Below, in pieces: positions 1 to 7,502 of a DNA stretch of 64,000 nucleotides (position 1 is the first letter of the stretch; every line of letters begins with the position of its first letter). Source of the DNA: Aliiroseovarius sp. F47248L. Its GTDB lineage: Bacteria; Pseudomonadota; Alphaproteobacteria; Rhodobacterales; Rhodobacteraceae. The stretch spans positions 2,937,194 to 3,001,193 of the forward strand of contig NZ_JALKBF010000001.1 of the NCBI RefSeq assembly GCF_023016085.1, in the 5' to 3' direction. The notes beneath the pieces are model-generated. The model saw nothing but the letters and a program-made list of their open reading frames with translations. It was not told the DNA's origin and searched no databases. The translations under genes were made by a program, and so were the position numbers.

Positions 1-221
1 GTATTCGGACGGGTGTTGGTCGCGTTGAGGCACGTATTGAAGAGAAAGCTGCGAGCAACGCTGCAGAAAAATCGGCGCTTGAGTTGTCATACAATCGGCT
101 GACCGCAGCTGATCCGTTTGAGACGGCAACAGCATTGCAGGCGCTCTATGACCAGATGGAAAGCCTTTATACTGTGACCGCTCGCCTCTCAAACCTGAGC
201 TTTGCGGATTATATGCGATGA
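1..221 (+). CDS. flgL: Flagellar hook-associated protein FlgL, 3' end (partial)
   Basis: An open frame enters from the left edge (codons begin at base 3) and stops at 219-221. The last 72 residues contain the helical pattern ALELSYNRLTAADPFETATA, then LQALYDQMESLYTVTARLSNLS and the end FADYMR, which is the C-terminal D0 coiled-coil helix of flagellin-like junction proteins. FlgL joins the hook to the filament outside the cell. The stop overlaps the flgI start (ATGA at 218-221), so the two are translationally coupled in a flagellar operon that continues to the left. Only the tail is visible, so FlgL rather than flagellin is inferred from the flgI neighbour. Confidence 0.75.
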   Translation, partial: IRTGVGRVEARIEEKAASNAAEKSALELSYNRLTAADPFETATALQALYDQMESLYTVTARLSNLSFADYMR

Positions 222-1321
222 CCCGGCTTTTCATCTTCATGATCACAATGCTGTTTTCCATGTCCACCGCACAGGCGAATTCCGTGCGCATCAAGGATCT
301 TGTGGAGTTTGATGGGGTGCGTGGCAACGATCTGGTAGGTTATGGGCTTGTAGTTGGTTTGAACGGCACCGGCGACGGCATTCGCAATGCGCCTTTCACC
401 GAAGACATTATGTCAAACATTCTGGAGCGATTGGGCGTCAACATCACGGGCGAGCAGTTCCGTCCAAAGAACGTGGCCGCCGTTTTCGTCACCGCGGCCT
501 TGCCGCCCTTCGCCCGCGCCGGATCGCGAATTGATGTGACGGTATCGGCTATCGGCGACGCGAAGAGTCTTTTGGGTGGTACGCTTATCATGACCCCACT
601 GAATGCAGCGGATGGCGAAATTTATGCCGTTGGTCAGGGCACTATCATCGCCGGTGGCGCTGTTGTTGAAGGTGACGCAGGAAAGGTCACGCAAGGCGTT
701 CCGACAAGTGGCGTCATTCCAAATGGCGCGCGTGTTGAGCAAGAGATCGACTTTGATTTTACTAAGCTGAAATCTATCCGGCTTGCGCTCAGAACACCGG
801 ACTTTACCACGGCAGAACGCATCGAACGTGCGATCAATGCAAAGTTTGATCGCGTTGTATCGCGGATGTTGGATAGCGGTACAGTGGTCGTCGATATCAG
901 CGCCACACGCGCAATCTCGCCCGCCCATGCCATTGGCACCATCGAAAATCTAGGCGTTGAACCTGAACGCAAAGCCAAGGTCGTCATAGATCAGCGGTCG
1001 GGCACCATCGTTATGGGCTCGGACGTGCGGATCAGTCGGGTTGCAGTCTCGCAAGGCAATCTGACGCTTCGGATTCAGGAAGCGCCAGTTGTCGTGCAGC
1101 CCAACCCGTTCTCGAATGGAGAACCGATCTTGGTGCCACGAACCAATGTTGGTCTTGAAGAAGAGCCAGGTATCGGCTTGGCCGAGGTGGATGGAGGAGC
1201 TTCACTATCGGACGTGATCGCTGGGCTTAATGCGCTAGGGGTCGCACCGCGAGATCTTATCGACATTCTCAAAAGCATCAAAGCCGCAGGTGCGCTCCAC
1301 GCTGATTTTGTGGTCCGCTGA
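218..1321 (+). CDS. flgI: Flagellar P-ring protein FlgI
   Basis: FlgI is the periplasmic subunit of the P ring, the peptidoglycan bushing around the flagellar rod; it is exported by Sec. The 367 residues match the usual length. A signal peptide ends near residue 20 (STAQA, then NSVRIKDL). The family signatures RIKDLVEFDGVRGNDLVGYG and LVVGLNGTGDG follow, with KNVAAVFVTAALPPFARAG near residues 83-101 and a C-terminal LIDILKSIKAAGALHADF. The start overlaps the flgL stop by four bases. It is the last gene of the flagellar operon in view; no clear terminator follows. Confidence 0.97.
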   Translation: MTRLFIFMITMLFSMSTAQANSVRIKDLVEFDGVRGNDLVGYGLVVGLNGTGDGIRNAPFTEDIMSNILERLGVNITGEQFRPKNVAAVFVTAALPPFARAGSRIDVTVSAIGDAKSLLGGTLIMTPLNAADGEIYAVGQGTIIAGGAVVEGDAGKVTQGVPTSGVIPNGARVEQEIDFDFTKLKSIRLALRTPDFTTAERIERAINAKFDRVVSRMLDSGTVVVDISATRAISPAHAIGTIENLGVEPERKAKVVIDQRSGTIVMGSDVRISRVAVSQGNLTLRIQEAPVVVQPNPFSNGEPILVPRTNVGLEEEPGIGLAEVDGGASLSDVIAGLNALGVAPRDLIDILKSIKAAGALHADFVVR

Positions 1322-1679
1322 TTTACTTCTACAGGTGTGGTTATCCGACCGAAACGAATACATGGCAGTTGCGTGTGACAACGCGCGCGCCGTGCTTTGT
1401 AAGTAAAAGACCACACGGCACCACGTATCATTAGCATTCGCGACTGCCTCTGGTCAGCCGATCGGGAAAACAGGGCGATGAACACAATTTTTTACTCGTT
1501 AGCGGCACGCGGCTTCGACCACCTGTTACCATGTTGCGCAAAGCAAAATCCCTGTTTCTTTTGATCGCCTTTCTGGTTTGAGCTTGTATTTCTCTTCAAT
1601 TCGGGCATAAATCCACAAAACTGTGAGAAATTGTGGCAATACCCGGAAGTCCGGCCCGACCACATATTTGGGGGCTGAT
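1322..1679. other. Intergenic region between flgI and the DeoR-type gene
   Basis: About 358 bases without a convincing gene. Two tiny frames exist (28 codons from 1478 and 16 codons from 1531), but neither has a good ribosome binding site or neighbour support. No strong hairpin with a T tract was seen after flgI. The segment near 1575-1675 is AT-richer and probably carries the promoter of the downstream regulator operon, but no confident -35/-10 pair could be assigned. Confidence 0.4.
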
Positions 1680-2474
1680 GTGACAAGTGAGGCAAAACAT
1701 TCCTATCGCGAGCTGGAATTGCTCGATGCCATTCGCAGGGTTGGGGGGTTCGCCAAAAACTCAGATCTTGCGAGTGCGCTGAATGTTTCGGAAGAAACCG
1801 TACGTCGCACGATCAAAGCCTTGTCAAAGACGGGATCGGTCGCACGGGTTCATGGTGGCGCCTATCTTGTCGGAACCCAGAGTGACCCGAGCTTTTTCCA
1901 GCGGATCGAACAATATGCGCGAGAGAAGCGCGCTGTCGCGCAAACCCTTGTGCGCGAGATTGAAGACGGTATGACTTTGTTTCTGGATGTCGGTAGCACC
2001 ACTGCATTCGTCGCAGAGGAATTGCGCACCCGTGGCAATCTTTCAGTAACGACAAACTCGGTTCAGGTTGCGCAAACCCTGGTGGGCCACAACGACAATC
2101 ATGTCTATCTTTTGGGCGGAGAAATGCATGTCGACGAACTGGGTGCATTCGGTCATGTGGCTGAACAACAGGCGCGACAGTTCTGTTATGATTTGTCCGT
2201 TCTTAGCGCCGACGCGCTGCACATCAAGCGCGGCTTTCTTTATTTGAACAGGACGGAAGCGGACTTGGCGTCCGTGGTGATCGACTGTTCGGATGCTGCA
2301 GTTGTGGCAATGACTCATCACAAATTTGGATCGAAAGCGCCCCATCAGGGATTTACGCCGCAAAACATTGATCGGATGATCGTAGATCAGGTGCCGGAGC
2401 CTGAATTGGCGCGACAGTTGGACAAGTGGGACATAAGAATTAGGGCGGTACATCCCGAGATCGTGCAATGCTGA
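1680..2474 (+). CDS. DeoR/GlpR-family transcriptional regulator
   Basis: A DNA-binding repressor of the DeoR family, usually controlled by a sugar phosphate. The N-terminal helix-turn-helix is at about residues 26-47 (LASALNVSEETVRRTIKAL), followed by the family's RVHGGA wing. The DeoRC effector domain starts with EKRAVAQTLV and carries DVGSTTAFVAEEL near residue 103, then TTNSVQVAQTL and LGGEM. A GTG start at 1680 is preferred because GGGGGC lies just upstream; an in-frame GTG at 1623 would add 19 unlike residues. It overlaps the phosphatase gene by seven bases, so it probably controls its own operon. The effector is unknown; an organophosphate is an inference from the neighbours. Confidence 0.88.
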   Translation: MTSEAKHSYRELELLDAIRRVGGFAKNSDLASALNVSEETVRRTIKALSKTGSVARVHGGAYLVGTQSDPSFFQRIEQYAREKRAVAQTLVREIEDGMTLFLDVGSTTAFVAEELRTRGNLSVTTNSVQVAQTLVGHNDNHVYLLGGEMHVDELGAFGHVAEQQARQFCYDLSVLSADALHIKRGFLYLNRTEADLASVVIDCSDAAVVAMTHHKFGSKAPHQGFTPQNIDRMIVDQVPEPELARQLDKWDIRIRAVHPEIVQC

Positions 2475-3247
2475 CGGAGGCTGAAACCATTGTCGCTCAT
2501 GCCAATCGCATTGCCGATCTGGCAGGTAGTTCCGCGATGGCCTATTTTCGCCATCTGTTGGAGATCGATCTGAAAGACGATGAAAGCCCCGTCACCCAGG
2601 CTGACCGTGGAGTTGAGCTGTGCGTTCGCGCATACCTTGAGCAGCATTTTCCCGAAGATGGAATTCTGGGCGAAGAGTTCGGCCAATCTGACCTGACCTG
2701 TGACCATGTCTGGAGCATTGATCCAATTGACGGCACGCGGTCTTTCCTGTCCGGCCACCCAATGTTCGGCTTTCTACTGGCTCGGCTGCATATGGGTGTG
2801 CCCACCATTGGTGTGATCGGAATGCCTGCGCTAAACGAAACGATGATTGGCGTGCGGGGTGGCTCTGCGATGCTGAACGGCGACAGGGTTTGTGTCTCGT
2901 CGCAGACTTCGCTGGATCAGGCCATTCTGTATATCAACGAAGCCGAGAAGATGTTTGCCCTGCAACCTCAGACCTTTAGCGGTCTTTTGTCCGCAGGTCA
3001 GACGAGGCGGTTTGGCTATGACTGTTATCCTCATGCTCTGGTTGCCATGGGGCATGTCGATGCAGTGGTGGACTGGGATTTGCAGCCCTATGACTATTTG
3101 CCATTGGTCCCTGTGATTGAGGCGGCGGGGGGCATTATCACCGACTGGAACGGACAGCCGTTGGCCTTGTCGTCCGGCACGTCCGGCGTCGTGACGGCCG
3201 CAACCGCCGATCTTCATGCCGAGCTTTTGCATCTGGTGGGGTCGTAG
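2468..3247 (+). CDS. Inositol monophosphatase family protein (HisN/SuhB-like)
   Basis: A Mg-dependent phosphomonoesterase of the inositol monophosphatase superfamily, 259 residues as expected. The metal and substrate motifs are present: GEE at residues 68-70, WSIDPIDGTRSF (DPIDGT at 85-90) and the C-terminal VVDWDLQPYDYLP, in which Asp of the WD pair is the third metal ligand. Family members act on inositol phosphate, histidinol phosphate or adenosine bisphosphate, and sequence alone does not choose between them. The HisN-like subgroup is the closest feel. It overlaps the DeoR regulator and is followed after one base by a Na/Pi-transporter-like gene, suggesting a unit that releases phosphate and then moves it. 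Confidence 0.85.
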   Translation: MLTEAETIVAHANRIADLAGSSAMAYFRHLLEIDLKDDESPVTQADRGVELCVRAYLEQHFPEDGILGEEFGQSDLTCDHVWSIDPIDGTRSFLSGHPMFGFLLARLHMGVPTIGVIGMPALNETMIGVRGGSAMLNGDRVCVSSQTSLDQAILYINEAEKMFALQPQTFSGLLSAGQTRRFGYDCYPHALVAMGHVDAVVDWDLQPYDYLPLVPVIEAAGGIITDWNGQPLALSSGTSGVVTAATADLHAELLHLVGS

Positions 3248-3248
3248 A

Positions 3249-4928
3249 ATGGCCATTGTGAGTTTTGTCATTAGCCTTGCGGGTGCCACAATGCTGTTGT
3301 TGTTCGCGGTGCGAATGGTGCGCACCGGGATCGAACGCAGTTTTGGCGCATCGTTTCAACGGTTGCTGACGGACAATCGCAGTCTGATCGGTTCCAGCGC
3401 AACCGGCGTTTTCCTGGCGATTGTTTTACAAAGCTCAGCGGCGGTGGCGCTGTTGGCGACTGGGTTTGCGGCGAGCGGCTATCTGGCCTTTCCAACCGGG
3501 CTTGCGATTGTGTTGGGTGGCGATCTGGGATCGGCGCTTATCATTCAGATTTTGTCGTTCAAGCTGGATTGGCTGGTGCCTTTGTTACTTGCCGTCGGCG
3601 GTTGGTTGTTTGTGAAAGTCGAAAGCAAGAAAGGCCGTCAGTTTGGCCGTATTCTGATGGGTGTCGCATTTATCCTGATTTCACTGCAGTTTCTGCGTGA
3701 AGCTGTAGCACCAATTAGCGACAGCGCATTCCTTCCAGCAGTGTCCGGGTATTTAGCGCGTGATTTCGTGACGGCCTTCATCGTTGGCGCCGCCTTGGCA
3801 TTCGTCATGCACTCTAGTGTTGCCGCCATCCTGATGTGCGTGACGCTGGTCCAAATCGGGGCCATCCCGTTTGCCGCCGCGCTGTCGCTTTTGTTGGGGG
3901 CAAACATGGGCAGCGCGTTCATTCCGATCTGGCTGACCCGTGGAATGCCGGCTGTCGGACGACGTATTCCGTTTGCAAATCTGATGCTGCGCGGCAGCTG
4001 GGCTTTGATTGTCCTACTGGTCGTAAACTTGTTGTATGATCCTGAACACCTGCTTTTTGTCGGCCCGGGGCAATCACTGATTTACGCCCATATCGGGTTC
4101 AATCTGTCTTTACTGGTGTTAGCGTTGCCATTCTGCGGCCTGATCGAAGGGCCCATTGTGCAGGTGTTTCCGAAATACTCGGGCAATTCGGCAGCCGGAT
4201 CAGAACAGCCGGTCAGCGCGTTAGACCCATCCGCGCTTGATACGCCGCAACAGGCCATTGCCAGTCTGAAACGAGAGTTGCTGCGAATGATTGGACAGGT
4301 CGAACGGATGTTCCACACCGTCCCCCAGCTTTATGAAGCAACAGACACATCGGTGTTGCGCGCAACTCGCGCGAAGGATGATGAGGTGAACGATACACTT
4401 TCGGGCATCCGATCCTATGTGGCGACAATGCCGCAGGACACCTATTCCAAAGCGGATACCAAAACGGTTCGCGGGTTGATGGAATATGCGATCCGACTTG
4501 AAGCCGCAGGTGATGTGATCGCGATGAAGTTGACCTCGGTCGCGAAAGAAAAGCTGGATGGCCACCTGAGCTTTTCAGAGGAAGGTTGGGCCGAGCTTCG
4601 GCGAATGTATGAAGCGGTTTGCGCGAACTTCCATCTGGCCAGTAATGTGCTTGTCTCGGACGATCTGGAAAGCGCACGATTGCTTGTGGTTGAGAAAGCC
4701 GATTTTAAGCGAGCCGAGCGCAAAAGCCGAAAATACCATTTAGCCCGCTTGCAAAATGGCCGTGTCGAAAGCTTCGAAACCAGCGACATCCATTTGGAAA
4801 CCCTGCGTGCCCTGCGTGATATCAACAACCACATCGCTGCGATCGCCTATCCGATCCTTTATCGGAATGGCCAGCTTCTGGAAACACGTCTGATCGAAGA
4901 TTTGGACGGCAAGGAAGTGAGCGACTGA
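3249..4928 (+). CDS. Na/Pi cotransporter family protein with PhoU-like C-terminal domain
   Basis: An inner-membrane protein of the NptA/PNaS family, about 559 residues. The N-terminal 300 residues are hydrophobic and hold two inverted Na/Pi-cotransporter repeats, marked by VLQSSAAVALLATGF and MHSSVAAILMCVTL. The C-terminal 200 residues are a helical PhoU-like domain (RELLRMIGQVERMF, then repeated helices). The start at 3249 is preferred over an upstream frame that overlaps the phosphatase; only one base separates the genes. Bacterial members can import phosphate or, as in YjbB of E. coli, export it. Next to an AEP catabolic cluster that yields surplus phosphate, export is plausible but is an inference. 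Confidence 0.88.
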   Translation: MAIVSFVISLAGATMLLLFAVRMVRTGIERSFGASFQRLLTDNRSLIGSSATGVFLAIVLQSSAAVALLATGFAASGYLAFPTGLAIVLGGDLGSALIIQILSFKLDWLVPLLLAVGGWLFVKVESKKGRQFGRILMGVAFILISLQFLREAVAPISDSAFLPAVSGYLARDFVTAFIVGAALAFVMHSSVAAILMCVTLVQIGAIPFAAALSLLLGANMGSAFIPIWLTRGMPAVGRRIPFANLMLRGSWALIVLLVVNLLYDPEHLLFVGPGQSLIYAHIGFNLSLLVLALPFCGLIEGPIVQVFPKYSGNSAAGSEQPVSALDPSALDTPQQAIASLKRELLRMIGQVERMFHTVPQLYEATDTSVLRATRAKDDEVNDTLSGIRSYVATMPQDTYSKADTKTVRGLMEYAIRLEAAGDVIAMKLTSVAKEKLDGHLSFSEEGWAELRRMYEAVCANFHLASNVLVSDDLESARLLVVEKADFKRAERKSRKYHLARLQNGRVESFETSDIHLETLRALRDINNHIAAIAYPILYRNGQLLETRLIEDLDGKEVSD

Positions 4929-5036
4929 TGCCGAGTAAATCAAGCGATTGTTGGGGTAAGGTTAGTTACCGGCGAATGCCGCCCGGACTGTCACAATACA
5001 TTGATAAAATTGTGTCACGAGGCGCAGGGCACGACC

Positions 5037-5055
5037 CGCGTTGCAACGCGTTTTT
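5037..5055 (+). terminator. Candidate intrinsic terminator after the Na/Pi gene
   Basis: CGCGTTGCAACGCG is a perfect palindrome that can fold as CGCGT-TGCA-ACGCG and is followed directly by TTTTT. The stem is only five base pairs, so termination may be partial. Confidence 0.5.
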
Positions 5056-5073
5056 AAAAAACAAAGGTCGCGC

Positions 5074-5096
5074 ACCAAGCGTCTGCGCTTGGTTTT
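5074..5096 (+). terminator. Second hairpin with short T run
   Basis: ACCAAGCG-TCTG-CGCTTGGT forms an 8-base-pair stem with a four-base loop, followed by TTT. It may act as a back-up terminator, or as an operator-like palindrome just upstream of the AEP-transporter promoter. Confidence 0.45.
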
Positions 5097-5099
5097 AGC

Positions 5100-5131
5100 A
5101 TAGGTCAGGCCAATCATATGGTAGGTATAAT
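5100..5131 (+). promoter_or_regulatory. aepX: Candidate promoter of the AEP transport operon
   Basis: A perfect -10 hexamer TATAAT lies at 5126-5131, about 105 bases before the start codon. There is no good TTGACA-like -35 at 17 bases; instead ATAGGTCA sits at 5100-5107. The same eight bases recur at 10503-10510 upstream of phnW, next to a LysR-type palindrome. A weak -35 is what one expects of an activator-dependent promoter, so control by the LysR protein encoded at 9537-10436 is a reasonable inference. Confidence 0.45.
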
Positions 5132-5235
5132 CGATTTTTCTTGTCGTCAGAACCTGCCAAACTGGCTTGAAAAAGGATGGCGAGGAAGTTGATCGCTCCC
5201 GTCACGACAACAGAAGATCAACAGAGGAGAAAACA

Positions 5236-6258
5236 ATGAAACACACAGCGAAAAGACTTGCGTCCTTTCTGGCTGGCGTTGCCTTTGCGACGGTCGCAGT
5301 CGCAGAGACCGAGCTGACAGTCTATACAGCCGTAGAAGCTGAAGATCTGGCCCGCTACGCCGAGACGTTCAATCAAAGCCACCCTGACATTAAGATCAAC
5401 TGGGTGCGCGACTCTACCGGCATTATCACCGCAAAACTGTTGGCCGAGCGTGACAACCCGCAAGCCGATGTGATCTGGGGGCTGGCGGCCACATCACTTC
5501 TGCTGCTGAAATCCGAAGGTATGTTGGAGCCGTACGCCCCGGCTGGAGTAGAAAGCCTTGATCCGAAATTTGTCGATGGGGACAACCCGCCCGCTTGGGT
5601 TGGCATGGACGCCTGGGTCGCTTCGGTCTGCTATAACACAGTCGAGGCTGAAAAGCTTGGGCTGACACCGCCTACATCATGGAAGGACCTGACCGATCCC
5701 ATGTATGCGGGCCATGTGATCATGCCAAACCCGAATTCCTCGGGCACAGGTTTCCTGGACGTGTCCAGCTGGTTGCAATTGTTTGGTGAAGAAGGCGGTT
5801 GGGAGTACATGGACGCGCTGCATGAAAACATCGCGCGTTACACTCACTCGGGATCGAAACCCTGCAAGCTGGCGGCATCGGGTGAGATCCCGATTGGCAT
5901 TTCGTTTGCGTTCCGTGGTGCAAAGTCGAAAGCGGACGGCGCACCCTTGGAAATCATTGTTCCGTCCGAGGGTGTTGGTTGGGATATGGAAGCCACGGCA
6001 ATCGTCGCAGGCACGGCCAATCTTGAAGCGGCACAGACACTGGTTGATTTCACCGTCACCAAAGAAGCCAATGAGATGTACAATACTGGCTATGCCGTCG
6101 TCGCCTATCCTGGCGTGGCCAAGCCGGTTGAGCACTTCCCCGATGGTTTGCTGGACGCAATGATCGAAAATGATTTCGAGTTTGCGGCGAACAATCGCGC
6201 CGCTATTCTTGAGGAATGGCAGAGCCGCTACGACGGCAAGTCCGAACCTAAATCCTAA
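5236..6258 (+). CDS. aepX: 2-aminoethylphosphonate ABC transporter, periplasmic binding protein (AepX-like)
   Basis: A periplasmic solute-binding protein of the iron/spermidine/phosphonate type, 340 residues. A Sec signal peptide ends near residue 23 (FATVAVA, then ETELTVYT). The mature start TELTVYTAVEAEDLARYAETF and the segment RDSTGIITAKLLAERDNPQADVIWG are characteristic of AEP-binding proteins. It is the first gene of the transporter operon and has a strong AGAGGAG site; an in-frame start 69 bases upstream is rejected because it would bury the signal peptide. The substrate call rests on the family pattern and on PhnW, PhnA and PhnY downstream. PhnS is the alternative name for related proteins. 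Confidence 0.85.
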   Translation: MKHTAKRLASFLAGVAFATVAVAETELTVYTAVEAEDLARYAETFNQSHPDIKINWVRDSTGIITAKLLAERDNPQADVIWGLAATSLLLLKSEGMLEPYAPAGVESLDPKFVDGDNPPAWVGMDAWVASVCYNTVEAEKLGLTPPTSWKDLTDPMYAGHVIMPNPNSSGTGFLDVSSWLQLFGEEGGWEYMDALHENIARYTHSGSKPCKLAASGEIPIGISFAFRGAKSKADGAPLEIIVPSEGVGWDMEATAIVAGTANLEAAQTLVDFTVTKEANEMYNTGYAVVAYPGVAKPVEHFPDGLLDAMIENDFEFAANNRAAILEEWQSRYDGKSEPKS

Positions 6259-6386
6259 GCGAAGTGAGCGGGGGACACGTCCTGTTTCCTGCTTTCACCC
6301 GCACCCCTTCCAGAACTGACACACGCGCCCGGCCGCGACCGGACAGATTTGGCCGTGAGCCAACGGAAAAATGTAAGGAAAAGCCC

Positions 6387-7502
6387 GTGATACAAGACAC
6401 TGCTTTAGGTCAGAAAACCTATCTCAGCATCGATAAGCTATGGAAAGCTTTTGGAACATTCCTTGCGCTGAAAGACATTTCGCTGGATATCAACGAAGGT
6501 GAGTTTGTTTGCTTTCTTGGCCCGTCGGGCTGCGGCAAGACAACTTTACTTAGGGCCATCGCAGGGCTTGATCTGCAAACGAAGGGAACTGTCATGCAGG
6601 ACGGCAAGGATGTCTCGAACTTGCCCCCTTCGGAACGTGATTTTGGCATCGTGTTCCAGTCCTACGCCTTGTTTCCCAACCTGACGATTGAGAAGAATAT
6701 TGCGTTCGGACTGGAAAACACCGGTCGCAGCAAATCCGAGATTGCCGTGCGCGTCAGCGAATTGCTGGAACTGGTCGGCCTGCCCGAGCAAGGCCGAAAA
6801 TACCCCGCGCAACTGTCTGGCGGACAACAGCAGCGGATCGCACTTGCCCGTGCGATTGCCACCAATCCGGGTCTATTGCTGCTAGACGAACCTCTGTCGG
6901 CTCTGGACGCCAAGGTGCGCGTCCACCTGCGCCATGAAATCAAAGAGCTTCAGCGCAAGCTGGGTGTGACCACCGTCATGGTGACACACGATCAGGAAGA
7001 AGCCTTGGCGATGGCTGACCGGATCGTGGTGATGAACCATGGCGTGATCGAACAGGTCGGATCGCCCACCGAAATCTATCGCGAACCGGTAAATCTGTTC
7101 GTCGCTGACTTCATTGGCGAGATGAACCAAATCGCCTCAATGGTCACCAAAGGCGGACGACTTAGCGTTGGTGAAAAGACATTTGCTTGCCATGAGCACA
7201 GCTTCGGTGATGGTACTCCTGTCATTGCTGCCATTCGTCCCGAAGACGTTATCCCACACGAAGACGGTTATAGCGCTGATGACCCGAACCGGAACTGCAT
7301 CGACGTGATGTTGCATGAAATGGAGTTCCTTGGGTCGTTCTGGCGCTGCCGCCTACGTAATGAACGGTTCGGCCAATCTGAATTGATTGCTGACTTTTCG
7401 ATCAACGCCGTGCGTCGGCTTGGGTTGGGCCAAGGCCGCAAAATGGTCATCGAACTACCGACCGATCGCTTGATGGCCTTTGACCGTCCGGAGGCAAATT
7501 GA
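6387..7502 (+). CDS. aepV: 2-aminoethylphosphonate ABC transporter, ATPase (AepV-like)
   Basis: The cytoplasmic ATP-binding subunit that powers uptake, 371 residues. Walker A GPSGCGKTT is at residues 45-53, the signature LSGGQQQRIALARA near 143, Walker B LLLLDEPLSALD near 163, and a switch histidine in VTHDQEEAL. The C-terminal 120 residues form a TOBE-like regulatory domain (VIAAIRPEDVIPH). A GTG start at 6387 is chosen because AAGGAAA lies nine bases upstream; a longer frame from 6264 adds 41 low-complexity residues. The stop overlaps the permease start at 7502, giving translational coupling. Confidence 0.87.
   Translation: MIQDTALGQKTYLSIDKLWKAFGTFLALKDISLDINEGEFVCFLGPSGCGKTTLLRAIAGLDLQTKGTVMQDGKDVSNLPPSERDFGIVFQSYALFPNLTIEKNIAFGLENTGRSKSEIAVRVSELLELVGLPEQGRKYPAQLSGGQQQRIALARAIATNPGLLLLDEPLSALDAKVRVHLRHEIKELQRKLGVTTVMVTHDQEEALAMADRIVVMNHGVIEQVGSPTEIYREPVNLFVADFIGEMNQIASMVTKGGRLSVGEKTFACHEHSFGDGTPVIAAIRPEDVIPHEDGYSADDPNRNCIDVMLHEMEFLGSFWRCRLRNERFGQSELIADFSINAVRRLGLGQGRKMVIELPTDRLMAFDRPEAN

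Larger units (their letters stand above)
4929..5235. other. Intergenic region with two hairpins and the AEP-transporter promoter
   Basis: This 307-base gap contains no gene. It holds a perfect 14-base palindrome followed by five T (5037-5055), a second hairpin with an 8-base-pair stem (5074-5096), a candidate promoter with a perfect TATAAT at 5126-5131, and the ribosome binding site AGAGGAG just before the binding-protein start. The order fits termination of the upstream operon, then initiation of the AEP transport operon. Confidence 0.6.

Noticed and set aside
1478..1581. Two tiny frames (28 and 16 codons) after flgI
   Set aside because: No ribosome binding site, no neighbour coupling and no family resemblance; the 16-codon one merely looks hydrophobic.
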